DNA of 64,000 nucleotides. Source: Trichobilharzia szidati (taxonomy: Eukaryota; Platyhelminthes; Trematoda; Strigeidida; Schistosomatidae). A program made the translations under genes and the position numbers. Positions 1 through 12,135 of this stretch are shown here, piece after piece. Each line of letters opens with the position of its first letter. Position 1 is the first letter of the stretch. The stretch is taken from NCBI GenBank assembly GCA_944472155.2, contig OX235271.1:28218977-28282976 (forward strand), in the 5' to 3' direction. A model generated the notes under the pieces. It had not been told where the DNA came from. It was given only the letters and a program-made list of their open reading frames with translations, and did not search any database.

Positions 1-440
1 ACGGGCACCAATTCGACTGGGACAATGTTCAAATCTTAGACAAAGGGAACTGCAAAAATGCCAGAGAATTCCTAGAGGCCTGGTATTCAAATGAATCAGC
101 AATCAATAGACACATAGAGATTGACAAAATATACCAATCCATACGAAGAAATTCACACAAAACAAAGATAGAAGTGAGAAGTACACAAACAACACACGTT
201 CAAGGTTAGCAGAAGGAATGACTAACAACATTCAACAAGAAGCAGCCAGCACCGAGACAAGAACTAGGGTGAATGACACACGAAAACAACCAATCACGTT
301 CAAGGTTACTAGAAGAGATGACTAATAAACTCATAGAGAATTCTAAAAGCTCACTTCACATCGAAGTATGCGCTGAAGATGTTGCTCAGTAGAGCAATGA
401 AAGCTTCGCAACCAAACCATCCAGCTCAGAGAACACAACC
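1..440 (+). mobile_element. Penelope-like element (PLE-1), 3' end, cut by window edge
   Basis: An open frame from base 3 to a TAG at 207-209 encodes 68 residues beginning GHQFDWDNVQ and containing REFLEAWYSNESAIN. It matches the C-terminus of the longer PLE-1 copy at 7930-9200 (HQFDWDHVKV, KFLEAW), so it is the tail of a GIY-YIG endonuclease domain. The following 200 bases are 3' untranslated sequence ending in a hairpin shared with the other PLE-1 copy. The rest of the element lies before the window. Confidence 0.8.
370..409 (+). ncRNA. Hammerhead-like hairpin in PLE-1 3' end
   Basis: The order GCG, CTGAAGA (373-379), one extra T, a 7-bp helix (381-387 with 392-398, one G-T pair), GAAA (399-402), GCTT and CGC resembles a type I hammerhead with palindromic AGCU as helix III. 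The extra base after CUGAAGA is not canonical. The copy at 9136 has a different helix II sequence that still pairs, which supports an RNA structure. Activity is untested. Confidence 0.5.
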
Positions 441-659
441 ACACCAGAATAAAAATAATAGACACGGAACAAAGAGAACTCTTTTCGATAAATTCATCAT
501 CAGGTTCTACAATTATATATACATTATAATGAATGAATGAATTAGTCTCATGAAGGACATTAATGTTTAAATAACATCGAATCAATAATATTGATAAATT
601 AGAGCTGAACAGCATCAACATAAAATAAGCTGAATGTCAGAAGAATCAGGAAAGGTAAT

Positions 660-960
660 AGTACAAATTCATGAGTTTATAGTCTCTACTGAGGGCCAGG
701 GCAGTAGTAAGGGCTGAACTTGTTTCTTTTGGACACAGAGCACTGGTTGTTTGAGGCGAATTGCAATAGCCTCTGCTGTTTGGAGCAAGCGGTGCTTCGA
801 CGATTTTGGTAGTTTGTTAGGCACCCGGTATATTATGGAGAAGGATTCGTCTACGCTGGCTTTGTGACCGGTTTGCACCAGATGGTCTAATATCGAGCTG
901 TTAATAGTTTTAACTACACCTTTACTTAGCCATAGTGGGATATGTTCTCGAGCAAATAAA
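660..960 (-). pseudogene. PLE-2 endonuclease fragment
   Basis: The minus-strand frame reads EHIPLWLSKG, then SSILDHLVQTGHKASVDESF, then an AIAIRL segment and a C-terminal LLLPWP. This is the region after the GIY-YIG motif in a Penelope-like protein (EH, TGH, final LPW). The fragment at 50985-51570 shows the same signature. No GIY-YIG catalytic part or RT remains, so it is a truncated relic. Confidence 0.6.
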
Positions 961-2110
961 TAAAATAACAACCACACTACTATTTGATGTAAATGATTTT
1001 CAACTACTCATATTTATCAGTCAGTTAGTAGTATATAGCATCAAATTGTATCAAAAATGTCAGATCACAAACACGCATCCAAACACACACACACACAAAT
1101 ACAAAGTCTCAGAAAAACAATTAATAATGTTAGATATTTATACACAAATATTAATACGCTCTACTGAATCATTTCTACAATTTAATTATTCCTACTGAAA
1201 ATGATAATTACTTCCAGTCGTTGATATCCTTTTTAAATATACCTCTCTCTCTTTATACATAGTATTACATATTACCTGCTGTGAATTTAAGCCTCTTTTT
1301 TTTCAGTGCATACTTAACAACCAAAAGCATTTTATTATTATCATCAAAAATCAAATAGTAGGCCAGCTTCAACAGAGACAGACGCAGAGAGAGATATAGA
1401 GACATAGAAGATTAAAGAAGAGGGCACCCGCTGTGTCAAGACCATCATTCTTCTGTTCTGCTCGCTTCGCTCTTCCTTCACTTATTCTAGCAAAACGGGT
1501 ATTCTTCAGTCTAGTTATCTGGTGTTTGTTGTTGTTGTTGTTGTTGGTGTTTGGTAGTAGCTACAGTGATAATTGTTCACTCAGAAAATCACGTACACAG
1601 ACGAACTAACAAAGTAAAATGTCACTCATTTAGTTTGTTAAGTGGGACAGAATAATTGTGTTAGTATAAGAAACTAGAAAGAGGAGGCTGCTTGTATGCG
1701 TGTATGTGTTTGTGCGTGTTGCTTCCCCTAATGAATTACCAATTTATTTATTTTATCATCATTATTTTTTTCTTATTTTATAATAAATACCACAAGTGGT
1801 AACCACTCTCCCTCCCCCAGTCTTTAATCTCTCTCCTACCTACTTCTTATCAAAAATGACCCCTGCTAAGTTAGTCTGTGTACGCTTTTTGAAGCATTAC
1901 TTACTGACCAGATACCATGGTGTGACTCTATACCAGTTGTTAGGTAATAAGTAACTTTGAACTGAGAGTATAATAATAATTAAAATGAGGTGAATAACAA
2001 CTATTCATACTACCAGCACTACTGTAGTTTGATGTATTTTAATTATTTTATTAATTAATTCCAATCACTTGTAAGTGAATTACTGAAAAAAGAGTAATTC
2101 TACATTCTTT
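961..2110. other. No gene recognised; simple repeats
   Basis: I see no coding exon or known repeat here. There is a (GTT)n tract near 1522-1548 and AC-rich sequence near 1080-1100. Confidence 0.5.
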
Positions 2111-2568
2111 AATTATTATTATTGTTTCCTTTAATTCCTAGAGGAACATAGGGCTTCAGCCGTGCGTCTCCATTGCGTTCGGTTCTCTGCTAGAGTCTTC
2201 ACCTGGCTCCAAGTCTACCCACATGCTTTCTTCTCCTCTTCACATGACCTCCTCCAAGTCACCCCAACTTCGCACTGACCACCAACTCGCCGCTTCCCTT
2301 TCGGGTTCCAATCGAGCAATGGCTTGTCTAGTGATGTCACTTGATGGTTTCCTCAGAGTATGGCCAGCCAATCCATCTCCATTTCTTCCTGCCTATTTGT
2401 TTCACAATCAGTTCCTGCTGTGTTGGTTCGCTCATTGCCAGAGATCTCTGTTGCTGATCTTTTCTGGCCAGCTGGCCATCTGATCTTGAGTGGTATTGAG
2501 CGAAGACAACTGTTAATGAAGGTCTGTAGTTTGTTTGAGATGCTCTTTATGACGCGCCAAGTCTCTTT
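2111..2568 (-). mobile_element. RTE-a LINE, 3' end
   Basis: Minus-strand frames contain KSISNKLQTFINSCLRSI, KIRWPAGQ and KPSSDITRQAIARLEPER-type sequence, the usual C-terminal region after the reverse transcriptase of RTE-clade LINEs. The 3' end carries the family terminus (GAAGCCCTATGTTCCTCTAG) followed by AAT-type triplets, typical of RTE. It is 5' truncated and out of frame in places. Confidence 0.8.
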
Positions 2569-2960
2569 AATACTATTATTATTAATTGTGATTGCTTTCA
2601 TTGCATTCTGAGTGGAATATAGGGACATTTCTTTTCCATTCCCTACTTCACTTTCGAAATTTCATCTCCTTTTAACATGATCTCTTCCATGTCAACCTAA
2701 GACCCACCTACATCCAACTGATCGCTTACTTCTCATTGAAGTTCAACTCAACGGCCCACTTAGCATATACATGTTCGACCCATTTAGCATATTCGTAGAG
2801 CAACGATCTGTTGGTTGGTTCGCTGACAGAACTGCTTATTGCTTATGCTCCCACTATCTCAAGGAGGCAGATATTGATGAAAGCCTGAAGTAGGCTGCTA
2901 GAAATGTTTTCAGTGATGCAAGCTCTAAGGCTCTAAACTATTTGGAACAACTGACTGAAT
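2569..2960 (-). mobile_element. Degraded RTE-b LINE 3' end
   Basis: Read on the minus strand, the segment ends with a variant of the RTE-b terminus (ATATTCCACTCAGAATGC) and ATT triplets. It keeps scattered similarity to the intact RTE-b tails, including a CATGTT/GATCTC region. No open frame survives. RTE-a at 2111-2568 lies directly against its 3' tail, in the same orientation. Confidence 0.5.
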
Positions 2961-4320
2961 TGATATTAGTGTTGAAAATTTGGATCTTGTTCCGTAAACT
3001 AAGTACTGCTGGTCTCGACACACATATTTCAGAGTAGTGAATGGCCGTCTTGCTTACCGTCCCAGTTGGCTCTAAAATCCTCATCCAAGCAGCCGGTAGT
3101 TCAAATGAAACTGCCTAGTTAAATGAAAGAGATGCCTTCTTTTAGATTTCTTTCACTGAAGGTAACTAGTGTTCGCTGTTGGTCGGTAGGATGTCAACAT
3201 CATTTCTATCTTCTTCACGATCACCTAATGTTCCGCCTTCGCTGACTCTTCTGCTAACCTGCTTTAGGTAGAATATTAAATTTCCATTCTAAACTAATGA
3301 ATTTCCTGATTGAATTGAGTGAGCATAGTACATACCTGTGATAAGCTTTCTCTCTATATATCTATCGCTGTCTGCGGACGGGATACATCAAGCTGGTGAG
3401 TCCCAAAAAGAATAAAAAGTGTACATCTTGGATCTCACCTTTCAAGTAGCTACTTCCTTTTCCTCTTACATCTTGTTTAACTGTACAATACCTTTTAGTT
3501 TATAAAGTGGTACACGTTTGTGAAATAATAGAATAGAATGAGCAATGGAACTTTATTTTAGTATGGTTTACACTGGATATCTTAGAAGGTATACACATGA
3601 CTTCAGCTAGCATATCAATTAACCCCGGTATCCAGAAGAAAGCTGACTTTACGGACGAAGTCACCTTTAAAGGCTGTAAAGTCGAATTTATACGTAGCTA
3701 GAATGTGTGATAGTCTATTATTGGGTCATATGGTTGTGTAACATAATAAAAACAAATCATATAACGATGACTGACACAGTGGAAGTATGAGTTTGTAACT
3801 TGAAAAGACGAAAACTATTCATCAATAAGAAGTCAGTTGGTTGAGTGTCCACTTGGAAATTGTGACAAAGGCGCGAATAAAAAACTGACTAGTAAAATTC
3901 ACAAAATTGACATGGGAGAGTACTGAATAATGGTGAATTCTTAACTAGAAATAAAAAAGCAAACAAGTAGGGAGGAGTTTAAACCGTGGTAGAATGCATA
4001 CGGAGTTCGAGGTCATTTGGACAAATTACTAGCGCCTTCGCAATATATCCAAGTGTTAAAACTTAACATTCCTTATGCCACCCAGCCTTACTTTTTAGAT
4101 AATTTTAGGAGAGGACTCCAGCGAATCTGAATGGCAGGCGTTTAGGAAATGAACATTTTCGTGAGAGGTTTTTCCTGGGATTTGAATTGCAGTAGTTTAA
4201 GCTAAGCGCTTGAAGTGGCTGTCTAATATTTGTCTTCTCTCGCTGTCAAGTATTACTTTCTCACATTTGTCCAAATAATACTGACACTTCATCAGTCTTT
4301 TTGTCAACCTGAGTAATTCT
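2961..4320. other. No gene recognised
   Basis: There is no supported exon. A short GCTGGTGAGTCCCAAAAAG stretch near 3393-3412 recalls an Sm-alpha hammerhead core, but it lacks the GGAC-GAAAC half. Confidence 0.4.
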
Positions 4321-4324
4321 AAGA

Positions 4325-4545
4325 ATTATCACGAAATGACATCAGTTAGGGAGTATTAGACAGTTGTCCCGTCTTTGTTTGGACATCCTTACCAGTTCAC
4401 AGCCATGATCCTACCAGGATTCAAACTCAGGATCTTCAAATTACAAGGTAAGGTCATTAACCACTGAGACACTGCTTGAACAGAATCCAATGTCCCGTGA
4501 ATTCTAACTTTCATCTACTCGCGATATATATCACTACCTCAGAGG
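4325..4545 (-). mobile_element. SINE H relic
   Basis: On the minus strand a tRNA-like head (B-box TTTGAATCCTGG) is followed by a decayed hammerhead domain (GACAACTGTC at the helix III position) and the AACTGATGTC tail typical of SINE H. Confidence 0.6.
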
Positions 4546-6630
4546 TTTTCAACAGTTCTCTAACTGAAGCTTGTCCGTGTTCAGGCATGTTCATTTTTTT
4601 ACCTACCAACAGAGAAAAAAGACGCCATTATCACCATTATCACAAGATTGTCGTAATCTGAAACAAAAGGTGTTGGTTTGGAAATTCATAGGGCATCACT
4701 ATGATCGCCCACATACTGAGGACGCAGATAAATTCAAATGACGAGTCCTGATTAGGATAAAATGGTCATCCTTAGAACTGGATTCCACTGTTAGCTTCCA
4801 TCAAGTAAATAGTATTACGTCAACATTGTAGAAACTTCCCGAGTAAAATTCATCGTGTCACCAAAGAGACTGAGTATCTCGGTTCAATATATAATCAGTT
4901 TATACTTACATTTTGTGTAGGATTTAAGTAGTTTGGCTGTAGATCACTATCGACCTCATCACAAACCGACATTGGTTAGAAATTCTTTCAATAACCAAGA
5001 ACAACTAGACAGCTGTTTAACCCTAGTGCGACGATAGTGATGTGTTTGGTGTTCAAAACAGCTGTCCAGCGCTGCTTCCGGTGTGAGGTGGGTGGTGGGG
5101 TGGAGCTTCTTCAAAGCTTCTTTAAATAATGTCGGCTAATCATAAAATCTACACAAAGGTGTTACAGGCAGTTAAATATATATATATATATAGAAACTAC
5201 TGTTAGTAAGCAACACTGTAAGCCGCACAATAAATAATGATGGACATTTATTCTTCAAACAATACATAATACCTACATGATTCCAGATGGACAGCAAGGG
5301 GAAACAAAGAAAGAAATCAAACAAGCAAAGGAAAACAGAGGCCGTCTATATATTAAAATTACATCATGCTGATAGCAGTATTCATTCGTGTTCCGACACT
5401 TTCTTTTCTTTTCATAAGCTTTTAAAAGAAATGAACACATACACGCTTCTTCTTCTTCTATCGCTTATTGTTATTCACTCAGTAATTACAATTAAACTTT
5501 TCCCGGCTTCCATCTTGTTTTGTTCATAATCCGAAATGAATGGGAATGATTCACAACTGTTTACACGTCGATGTAGTAATCGTAGTAGTGGTAATTACTC
5601 GCCTGCCTACTGGTATACTACTGGGGGATGTAAACTGACAGTAACCACTATATGAAAAGTAATTTTAATAATAATAATATTATTATTATTACGGTGATGA
5701 TCGAAAGTTTAGAGTTATTCATTAGAGTTATACAATCTTTAACACTGTCGATCATTCCCGACCATTTACATACACTCCTCTTATCCCTTTTTTATAAGTA
5801 AAACACTCCAGGTGATCGAGGAATTTTTGCAGATAGTTTTACTTGTGTTAGGCATGGGTTTGTATACAATGAAATTTCTTCTTCAATGTATGTCCATTGG
5901 CATCTGTTTGTGTGTATGTGTATGTAAGAACAAGATGTGTGCAGTTTAGAATGTATATTGTGGATCAGAAAAAAACGGGCCTACACAAAACTGTTATATT
6001 ATAAAAATCTGTTAACGGACATCAGACTAAAATTATCTAACTAATCTATCTATATGTAAGTAATAACAGAGATGGAGAGAGTGAGAGAGAGGGGGTAAAG
6101 TGAAGTAAAATGACATCCTGCTATGTTCTTCAAGCACCACAGGAGTTGGTTAAGGAAAAGATTTTACAAAGTGCACAATTTTTTTTGTCTACCAACTCGC
6201 GGAGAGGGAGGTTTGTTCCTTCCCGTAGATAGATAAATAGGCAGTGATGGTGAAGGGATGCGTGTTTGTGGGTGTGTGTGTGTATTAGGATCATGATTTG
6301 AGAGTAGCAATAGACTGTTTACTTATTGTAAAATAAAAATATTTACAGGAAAAAATAGTTTTCTAAAGTATTCTGCAGTTATTATTTTACTTTTAGATTA
6401 AAAGGCTATATACTACTGATTAACTGGTACAACTGCTTGGTTGGACACTGTTCATGTCAACTAGCTGTACTCGCTAGTCAGATCATTGAAATGATTTGAA
6501 AACATCAGACATTCGTTTCTACTGTTTTGGGACCGACCTTATCAATGATGAACCCCATTTGACTTTTTTTTCAAACAGCGAAGTCTGTTAGCCACTTAAA
6601 TCACTCTGATCTACATAGAAAGGAATACTC
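4546..6630. other. No gene recognised; AT-rich with simple repeats
   Basis: Short SINE H scraps occur near 4955-5090 (CAGCTGTCCAG). Simple tracts include (TA)n near 5170-5190, AAT triplets near 5670-5690 and (GT)n near 6265-6280. No exon is supported. Confidence 0.4.
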
Positions 6631-6634
6631 GGTC

Positions 6635-7372
6635 GGTCGGTCGGTTTTCGACATAGAACTTTGCACATATGTGCAGCAGTTCAATTCTCCACACTCCCTC
6701 CTTGTAGCACACAAAGCAAGAGAAGAAAGTAGAAGAAATGCATAATATAGACAGTAAACAGAGAGGTGAGACAAAGGAATAGTAATAAAGAAGAACAAAA
6801 CAGGTTCATAGGAAATCATAAGTCACAAGGAGTCGATGCATCTGCGCCAGCCATTGAGAACGATTTTGAGCCATGTCACCAATTGTTTCCAACCATTGGT
6901 TTTTACAGTCTTGAGGACTCCAACCAGTCAGGAAGTCTACACCTTCCTATGTGGCTGACTTAAACTAACTGTTGTAGATTTCATTGACTGATGAAGCCAT
7001 GTTTTCGTTTGACCGCCGCTCTCTCTCTTCCAACCTGGCCCTATATCAGCTAACATTACCCACTGTCGAGGAAGGCGATGACTAGTCATACGTAACACAT
7101 GTCCTAACCATCTCAGTCGAAGTAATTTCACAGTTTCGTCGATTGATTTCCCCGCCTTACCTAGCACTCGACTGAAGCCTAACCTCAATATTGCTGACCT
7201 TATTATACCACTTCACGCGGAACGCAGATAAAACACAGACACCTATGATCGAAGACAGCTAATCTTTTCATGTCTTCTGCTCTCAATGGCCATGTCTCAC
7301 AGCCATAAAGGAGGACGGAGCGGACTGTTGAGCAGTACACACGCCCTTTGGTCGATAGTCGAAAGGAATACT
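6635..7372 (-). mobile_element. RTE-c LINE, 3' part
   Basis: The minus strand encodes [20 protein letters not shown] in one frame, then SIDETVKLLRLRWLGHVLRM and GGQTKTW in another. This is the conserved C-terminal block of an RTE-like LINE distinct from RTE-a/b. Frameshifts and stops break the frame, and only the part after the RT domain is left. A second copy lies at 18605-19090. Confidence 0.75.
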
Positions 7373-7702
7373 AGTCATGTAAGTGGTAAACAATTACTCA
7401 CATCATTCAATCAATATTATACAGAGTCATACATCTAAGGTTGTTTTCTTGATTGTAATCTACGGTGTAATTTAGAAATGTTCATGAGTACATTTTTTCA
7501 CTCCCAAAAGACAATTGGATGAATAAAATCAATAAGAAATGGCTAAAACATTATGCTGAATGAAATTTTAAGTAACCTTCACTAAAATCCATCTACTCAT
7601 GTATAACTAAACCATCTACTTATATCCTTGAATTACAATCTACACAGCATTATATACTTCAATTAGTCCAAAACTAGCAACAGAAACTATGCAACAATTA
7701 CT

Positions 7703-7917
7703 GTGAGTCGGTGGCACAGTAGTTAGGACTCTCACCGACCATGCTCATGGTCCGGGGTTCGATCCCCTGCCGACGCACACCCGATATCTATGGTCGGCCT
7801 GTAAATTTGGACTACCGATATCCATGCTGAAAATTCAATACTTGTACTAAAAATACGGTGTGGAATCAAGCTGTAACCAAAAATAAATATAAAAAAATAA
7901 ATATAGTAATGAAAACA
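7703..7917 (+). mobile_element. SINE A (tRNA-headed)
   Basis: The head folds like a tRNA and has A-box-like GGCACAGTAGTTAGG and B-box GGTTCGATCCCC. It is followed by the SINE A body (CCGATATCTATGGTCGGCC, then CGGTGTGGAATCAAGCTG) and an A-rich tail. The tail directly abuts the 5'-truncated PLE-1 copy. Confidence 0.85.
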
Positions 7918-7929
7918 CAAAAACGCAAT

Positions 7930-9200
7930 TATCTACTTGGATAGAACTCATAAAATTATGCCTTACAACATACTTCCAATTCAATACTCAAATATATGAA
8001 CAAATAAAAGGAACACCAATGGGATCATCACCCATATCAGGATTAATAGCTGAAGCCGTTATGCAAAGATTAGAATTAATAGCTCTACCTACCCATAATT
8101 AAACCGAAAATCTGGATACGTTACGTTGATGATACATTTGTAATAATTAAGAGAAACGATTTAGAATATACTCATAAATTAATAAACAACATATTTGAAG
8201 ACATCAAATTCACAAGAGAAGAAGAATTAGATAACAAAATCCCATTTTTAGATGTCTTAATCAGGAGAACCAACACAGGAGATTAAGAGACACAAGTATA
8301 TAGAAAATCAACACACCCACAGATCAAATACTCAACTACACTAGCAATAATCCAATTACTCACAAACAAAACTGTGAGCAGACATTGTTTAAAAGAGTTC
8401 AGACACATTGCTGTACTTCAGAGTTGAAAAGAATGGAAGAAAAGTACCTACTAACGGTCTTCAAAAAGAATGGTTATCCTCACAATTTCATCAAAAGGTG
8501 TTTAAAATTGAGTCACAACGCCAACAAGAAACCATCATCGAAGACCACAAGAAAATTCATTCTACCATACATGGGGAACATCTCTGAAATACCAGCTAGA
8601 ATACTGAAACCATTAGATATAGATATAGCACACAAACCAGTAAAATCGCTTAATTCGATATTATGCAAACCAAAAGATCCAACAGAAAAAGGGGATAAAA
8701 TTAATACCATCTACAAAATAAATTGTATGAACTGTAACAAACATTACATTGGCCGAAGTGGGCGTCCCCTTCGAATCAGAATCCAAGAACATAAATCAGC
8801 CGTGAAAAGACATGATATGTATTCTTTAGTATCAATGCATACAGACAATTATGGCCATCAATTTGATTGGGATCATGTCAAAGTCGTAAACAGAGGAAAC
8901 ACCAAAAGTGTACTCAGGAAATTCCTAGAAGCCTGGTAGTCAAACGAATTTGCGATTAACAAACACGCTAATATAGATGAAATATACCAATTAATAAAAA
9001 GTAAATCAGGTGACCAAAAAGTTTGAAATCCTAGTCAACAGAAAGTGGTCAATACATATGTGAAGATAGTAACCAGGAGACGCAATTACATCACGCATGA
9101 AGAAATTTAAATCATTTCACTTTGTGCTAAATATGGCGCTGAAGATGTTGTCCAGAAAGACGACGAAAGCTTCGCAACTAAACCAACCAGTTCAGAGAAC
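7930..9200 (+). mobile_element. PLE-1: reverse transcriptase and GIY-YIG endonuclease, frameshifted
   Basis: This is the best autonomous PLE remnant. It encodes the late RT palm: GTPMGSSPISG, then an intact catalytic RYVDDTF (YVDD at 8122-8133) and NKIPFLDVLI. A linker with FILPYMGNIS precedes an endonuclease domain with TIYKINCMNCNKHYIGRSGR and RIRIQEH. The frame changes between the PMGS block and YVDD, a TAA sits near 8285, and the frame changes again before the 184-codon endonuclease frame at 8385-8939. The protein therefore cannot be made as it stands. The 5' half is missing where it meets SINE A. The 3' untranslated part ends in a hammerhead-like hairpin. PLEs retrotranspose with an RT plus a GIY-YIG nuclease. 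Confidence 0.85.
9136..9175 (+). ncRNA. Hammerhead-like hairpin in PLE-1 3' end
   Basis: GCG and CTGAAGA (9139-9145) are followed by an extra T, helix II GTTGTC/GACGAC (9147-9152 with 9159-9164, one U-G pair), GAAA (9165-9168), GCTT and CGC. Loop and helix bases differ from the 370-409 copy, but pairing is kept. Confidence 0.5.
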
Positions 9201-9475
9201 ACTTTTAATTGCAAATCTACACTTATAATAGTAATAATGATCTGCTTTATTCCAAAAAAACAGTATTTATACTACAGCATGGAATTCTCAGCGTTTGTCA
9301 GAATATTGCATCTAATTTACTCGAAACATAAATAAAATTAACCACAGGAATTTGTCCACGTTTACATTAGGAATAAAGTCAAAAATTTGCAAAGTATAAA
9401 ACGATATTATGTAATACCTCTAGTAATAATAATAATAACAGTGGGTTTCTCTCAAGCAATATCACTATTGGTAGA

Positions 9476-9715
9476 AGTTAGAATTCATGGGCTGGCCGTT
9501 GGATCGGATCCCAGTGGCTCAAAGGTCTACGCACTCGCCTTGTAACCAGAAGGTCGTGGGTTCGAACCCCTGTGGTGGTTGAGTACTGATGGAGAGTCCC
9601 AAACTAGGACGAAACAGCTGTACAGTACTCCCAGGTTTTCCAACGGTTCTATAACTGACGTCAGCTCATTACGAAATCCTCCATCCAATCAAACAGTATC
9701 GTTGATACAGTTTGG
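9476..9715 (+). mobile_element. SINE H
   Basis: The head has GTGGCTCAAAGGTC and GGTTCGAACCCC (A- and B-box-like). The hammerhead domain has GTCC/GGAC helix II and CGAAACAGCT, but the core reads ATGGAGA and the cleavage triplet is GTA, so it should be inactive. The TAACTGACGTCAGC tail follows. Confidence 0.8.
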
Positions 9716-9889
9716 AATTTTAGCATGTTATACAGTATAAAATCTAATGTTCTTTTGCCATAGTGTGGTGAAGAGAAAACCAAAATAACTATTATTATGG
9801 AGCTTAAATGACTTTTACACTTATGAGAAAGTAAACACACAATAAATGAGAGGACTATAAATATGAGAAGAATAATAACAGTAAAGCTC

Positions 9890-10460
9890 GATGTTGTAAG
9901 GGTGGAGAAAATTTTTTATTACTAGTGGTGAGAAGGTTAGTTAGTTCGTCACTGACACTATTTTCATTAAATAAAATACTTGTCAAATATAGTATAGTGT
10001 AATTTTCATACTTAGACGTGTGCGCATAAAGTCTTTTGAAATGACTTCGTGTTCTATCTGAGGAAACACACAAGGTGAAAGCTGAGGGTAAGCTAAGTGC
10101 CTGTCAATGACGATGTCAACAATATGGCCCAATAGGATAGCACCTCTCGCCCTACTGACAGTCTTCAGAATTCTACGAAGTATGACATAGTCTTTTTTAA
10201 GTATAAGGGTGAACGATAAAGGAGAACAGATAAGACGCAAGAGTTGACAAACTATAAGAGGAGGGCTTGAGTTATACCCGAGTGCCTTAACTTCCTAATG
10301 TAAAAAGTCAAACGGAATATTTTTCTAGAAATCGCTAAGATGTGAGAAGACCAGGATAGATCAGAAGAATGAATTAGTCCAGGATACTTGAAGGCAAACT
10401 TGATTTCTATATTAATATCATCAACGGTCCCAGAAATTAACAGCTTCACTTAACTTACTT
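9890..10460 (-). mobile_element. CR1-like LINE, RT C-terminal relic
   Basis: Three broken minus-strand frames together match the CR1 copy at 26079. They contain DLSWSSHILAISRKIFRLTF, KKDYVILRRILKTVSR, and RSHFKRLYAHTSKY. The catalytic RT part is absent. Frameshifts separate the segments. Confidence 0.75.
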
Positions 10461-11334
10461 TTACATCGGAAAATGAAATTAACAGTGGGACATTTGAAAG
10501 GATCTAGTTGTTTTTTTTTTCAAATAGATTTCCACCTACTATAGTGAACTTTTCAAGAGTAATGGAGGAAAAAGATTACAGGTTATGTTAGAGCGTACCT
10601 TGGATACAACATTGTTAATTCTAATGATTTATTACCGATTAACTGATTTACTACGTCGTGACTTTCAATGGCTCTCCGACTGGCGTCAACTGGGAATCGA
10701 ACTTTCAACCAATCACTTGAAAATATTGTCGATTATTAGTTTACTTGAAGATTCTAAGTGATAAACAGTTTGTGATAGAAAATCACTGCGGATTCTGCAC
10801 GATGTAGGAACAAATTTTTTTTCTCAAAATAAAGCTATTATTAATAATAATATTATTGTTAAAAAGAGTGGTCAGTGCTGGGTCCCAGTCTGAGTGGGAA
10901 CACCGCTTATCTCTGAGGAGTTGTGTACACCTATCTGATGAATTAAAACTGGGATAAAAACACACTTTCTGGACTGTATTTTACTGTTAGCCACAACCAA
11001 CTAAGTAATATCACTTCACTGTTTATCTCAAGACATTGTCGAAGCATCCGCACTAGAAACCGACATGTCAACAGGAAACGGACATTTCAGCGATTTAAAA
11101 TTAATCAGTCAGCAGGCAATACGAAATAGCTGTTCGCTGTTCAAAATATGAGTTACGATGAGATGTAACTTATGCGATTCTATAAGAGGTCAGTCATCGA
11201 CTGAGCATCTGTTTGTTAAATAAACTTTGAATAATCGATAACCTACATTCAAGTCTTAAAGGTCACATTTACACCTCGATGATAAGATAGATGATAGAAT
11301 GCACAGAATATTTCTCGGACTGAGTATTTTGCTG

Positions 11335-11665
11335 ACTTACTCGGAACGAACAAAGAGAACCACTGGAAACCATGGAACAATGGACAGCCGTTTCGTCCTA
11401 GTTTGGAATAGTTCAACAGTACGCACCCATGACTTCTGAAGAGATCGGACCCAGGACCTTCAGGTTACAAGGTGAGATGGTGTACCGTTGAATCACTGTT
11501 TGGGCGGAATCCAGTGACCCGCCTATATATGGTGCTACTTCGAGTGAATGCCATCGTCGAGTAATTGTCCTTACACCGAACTTGGTGGTGACTTTCCATT
11601 AGGACTTCAAGCAACGTCATTCTGTAGTCAATCACAAGTGAGTGCTAGATTGATTTTCAAGTTGC
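11335..11665 (-). mobile_element. SINE H, with upstream module
   Basis: On the minus strand it holds the upstream body, a tRNA-like head and a decayed hammerhead (GGACGAAACGGCTGTCC, with the core box changed to TTGAACT). It lies head to head with the plus-strand copy that follows. Confidence 0.65.
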
Positions 11666-11667
11666 AC

Positions 11668-11870
11668 AACTGTCTATGAGCTTACCTTGTAACCTGAAGG
11701 TCTAGGATTCGATCTCTAGAAGGTTCACTGGTGAGTTCTCCTGAACAGCCGTGAAGTAGCACGAATCGACTGCCCAGTACTACTCGGTTCACAGGGGTTC
11801 GCCAAATGAATTCAGTTTGTGATCACTCTTAAAATTAATCCAATCCCTACAAGTCAAAAGTTGGTAATTA
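11668..11870 (+). mobile_element. SINE H relic, head to head with previous
   Basis: The tRNA-like head (CTTGTAACCTGAAGGTC, GATTCGATCTC) and a poorly preserved hammerhead tail are on the plus strand. The CUGA-GAAA core is no longer readable. Confidence 0.5.
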
Positions 11871-11924
11871 TTACCGCTGAAAGTGTGAAATGTAATTCAG
11901 TGCGATATAAGCACTAATCTCTTC

Positions 11925-12135
11925 CAATTTTGATCACAGATTGATATTTGTTAGAGAACCATTGAAAGATAGTACTGAAGTACTAGACAGCTGTTTCGTC
12001 CTGATTCGAGACTCTTCACTGTACGTCCTACCGCTGGAGTTCGAGTCCAAGACGTTCTGGTTACAAGACAAGCTCGTATACCATTCTGCCAGTGAGAACC
12101 AATGCAATCACCGATGAATTCAAACATCCTTTACC
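11925..12135 (-). mobile_element. SINE H
   Basis: On the minus strand it has B-box GGACTCGAACTCC, core-like GTGAAGA, GGACGAAACAGCTGTC and the tail. The first core base is G instead of C. Confidence 0.65.

Noticed and set aside
3390..3420. Canonical-looking hammerhead core GCTGGTGAGTCCCAAA
   Set aside because: The second half of helix II and the GAAA box are missing, and there is no stem I partner.
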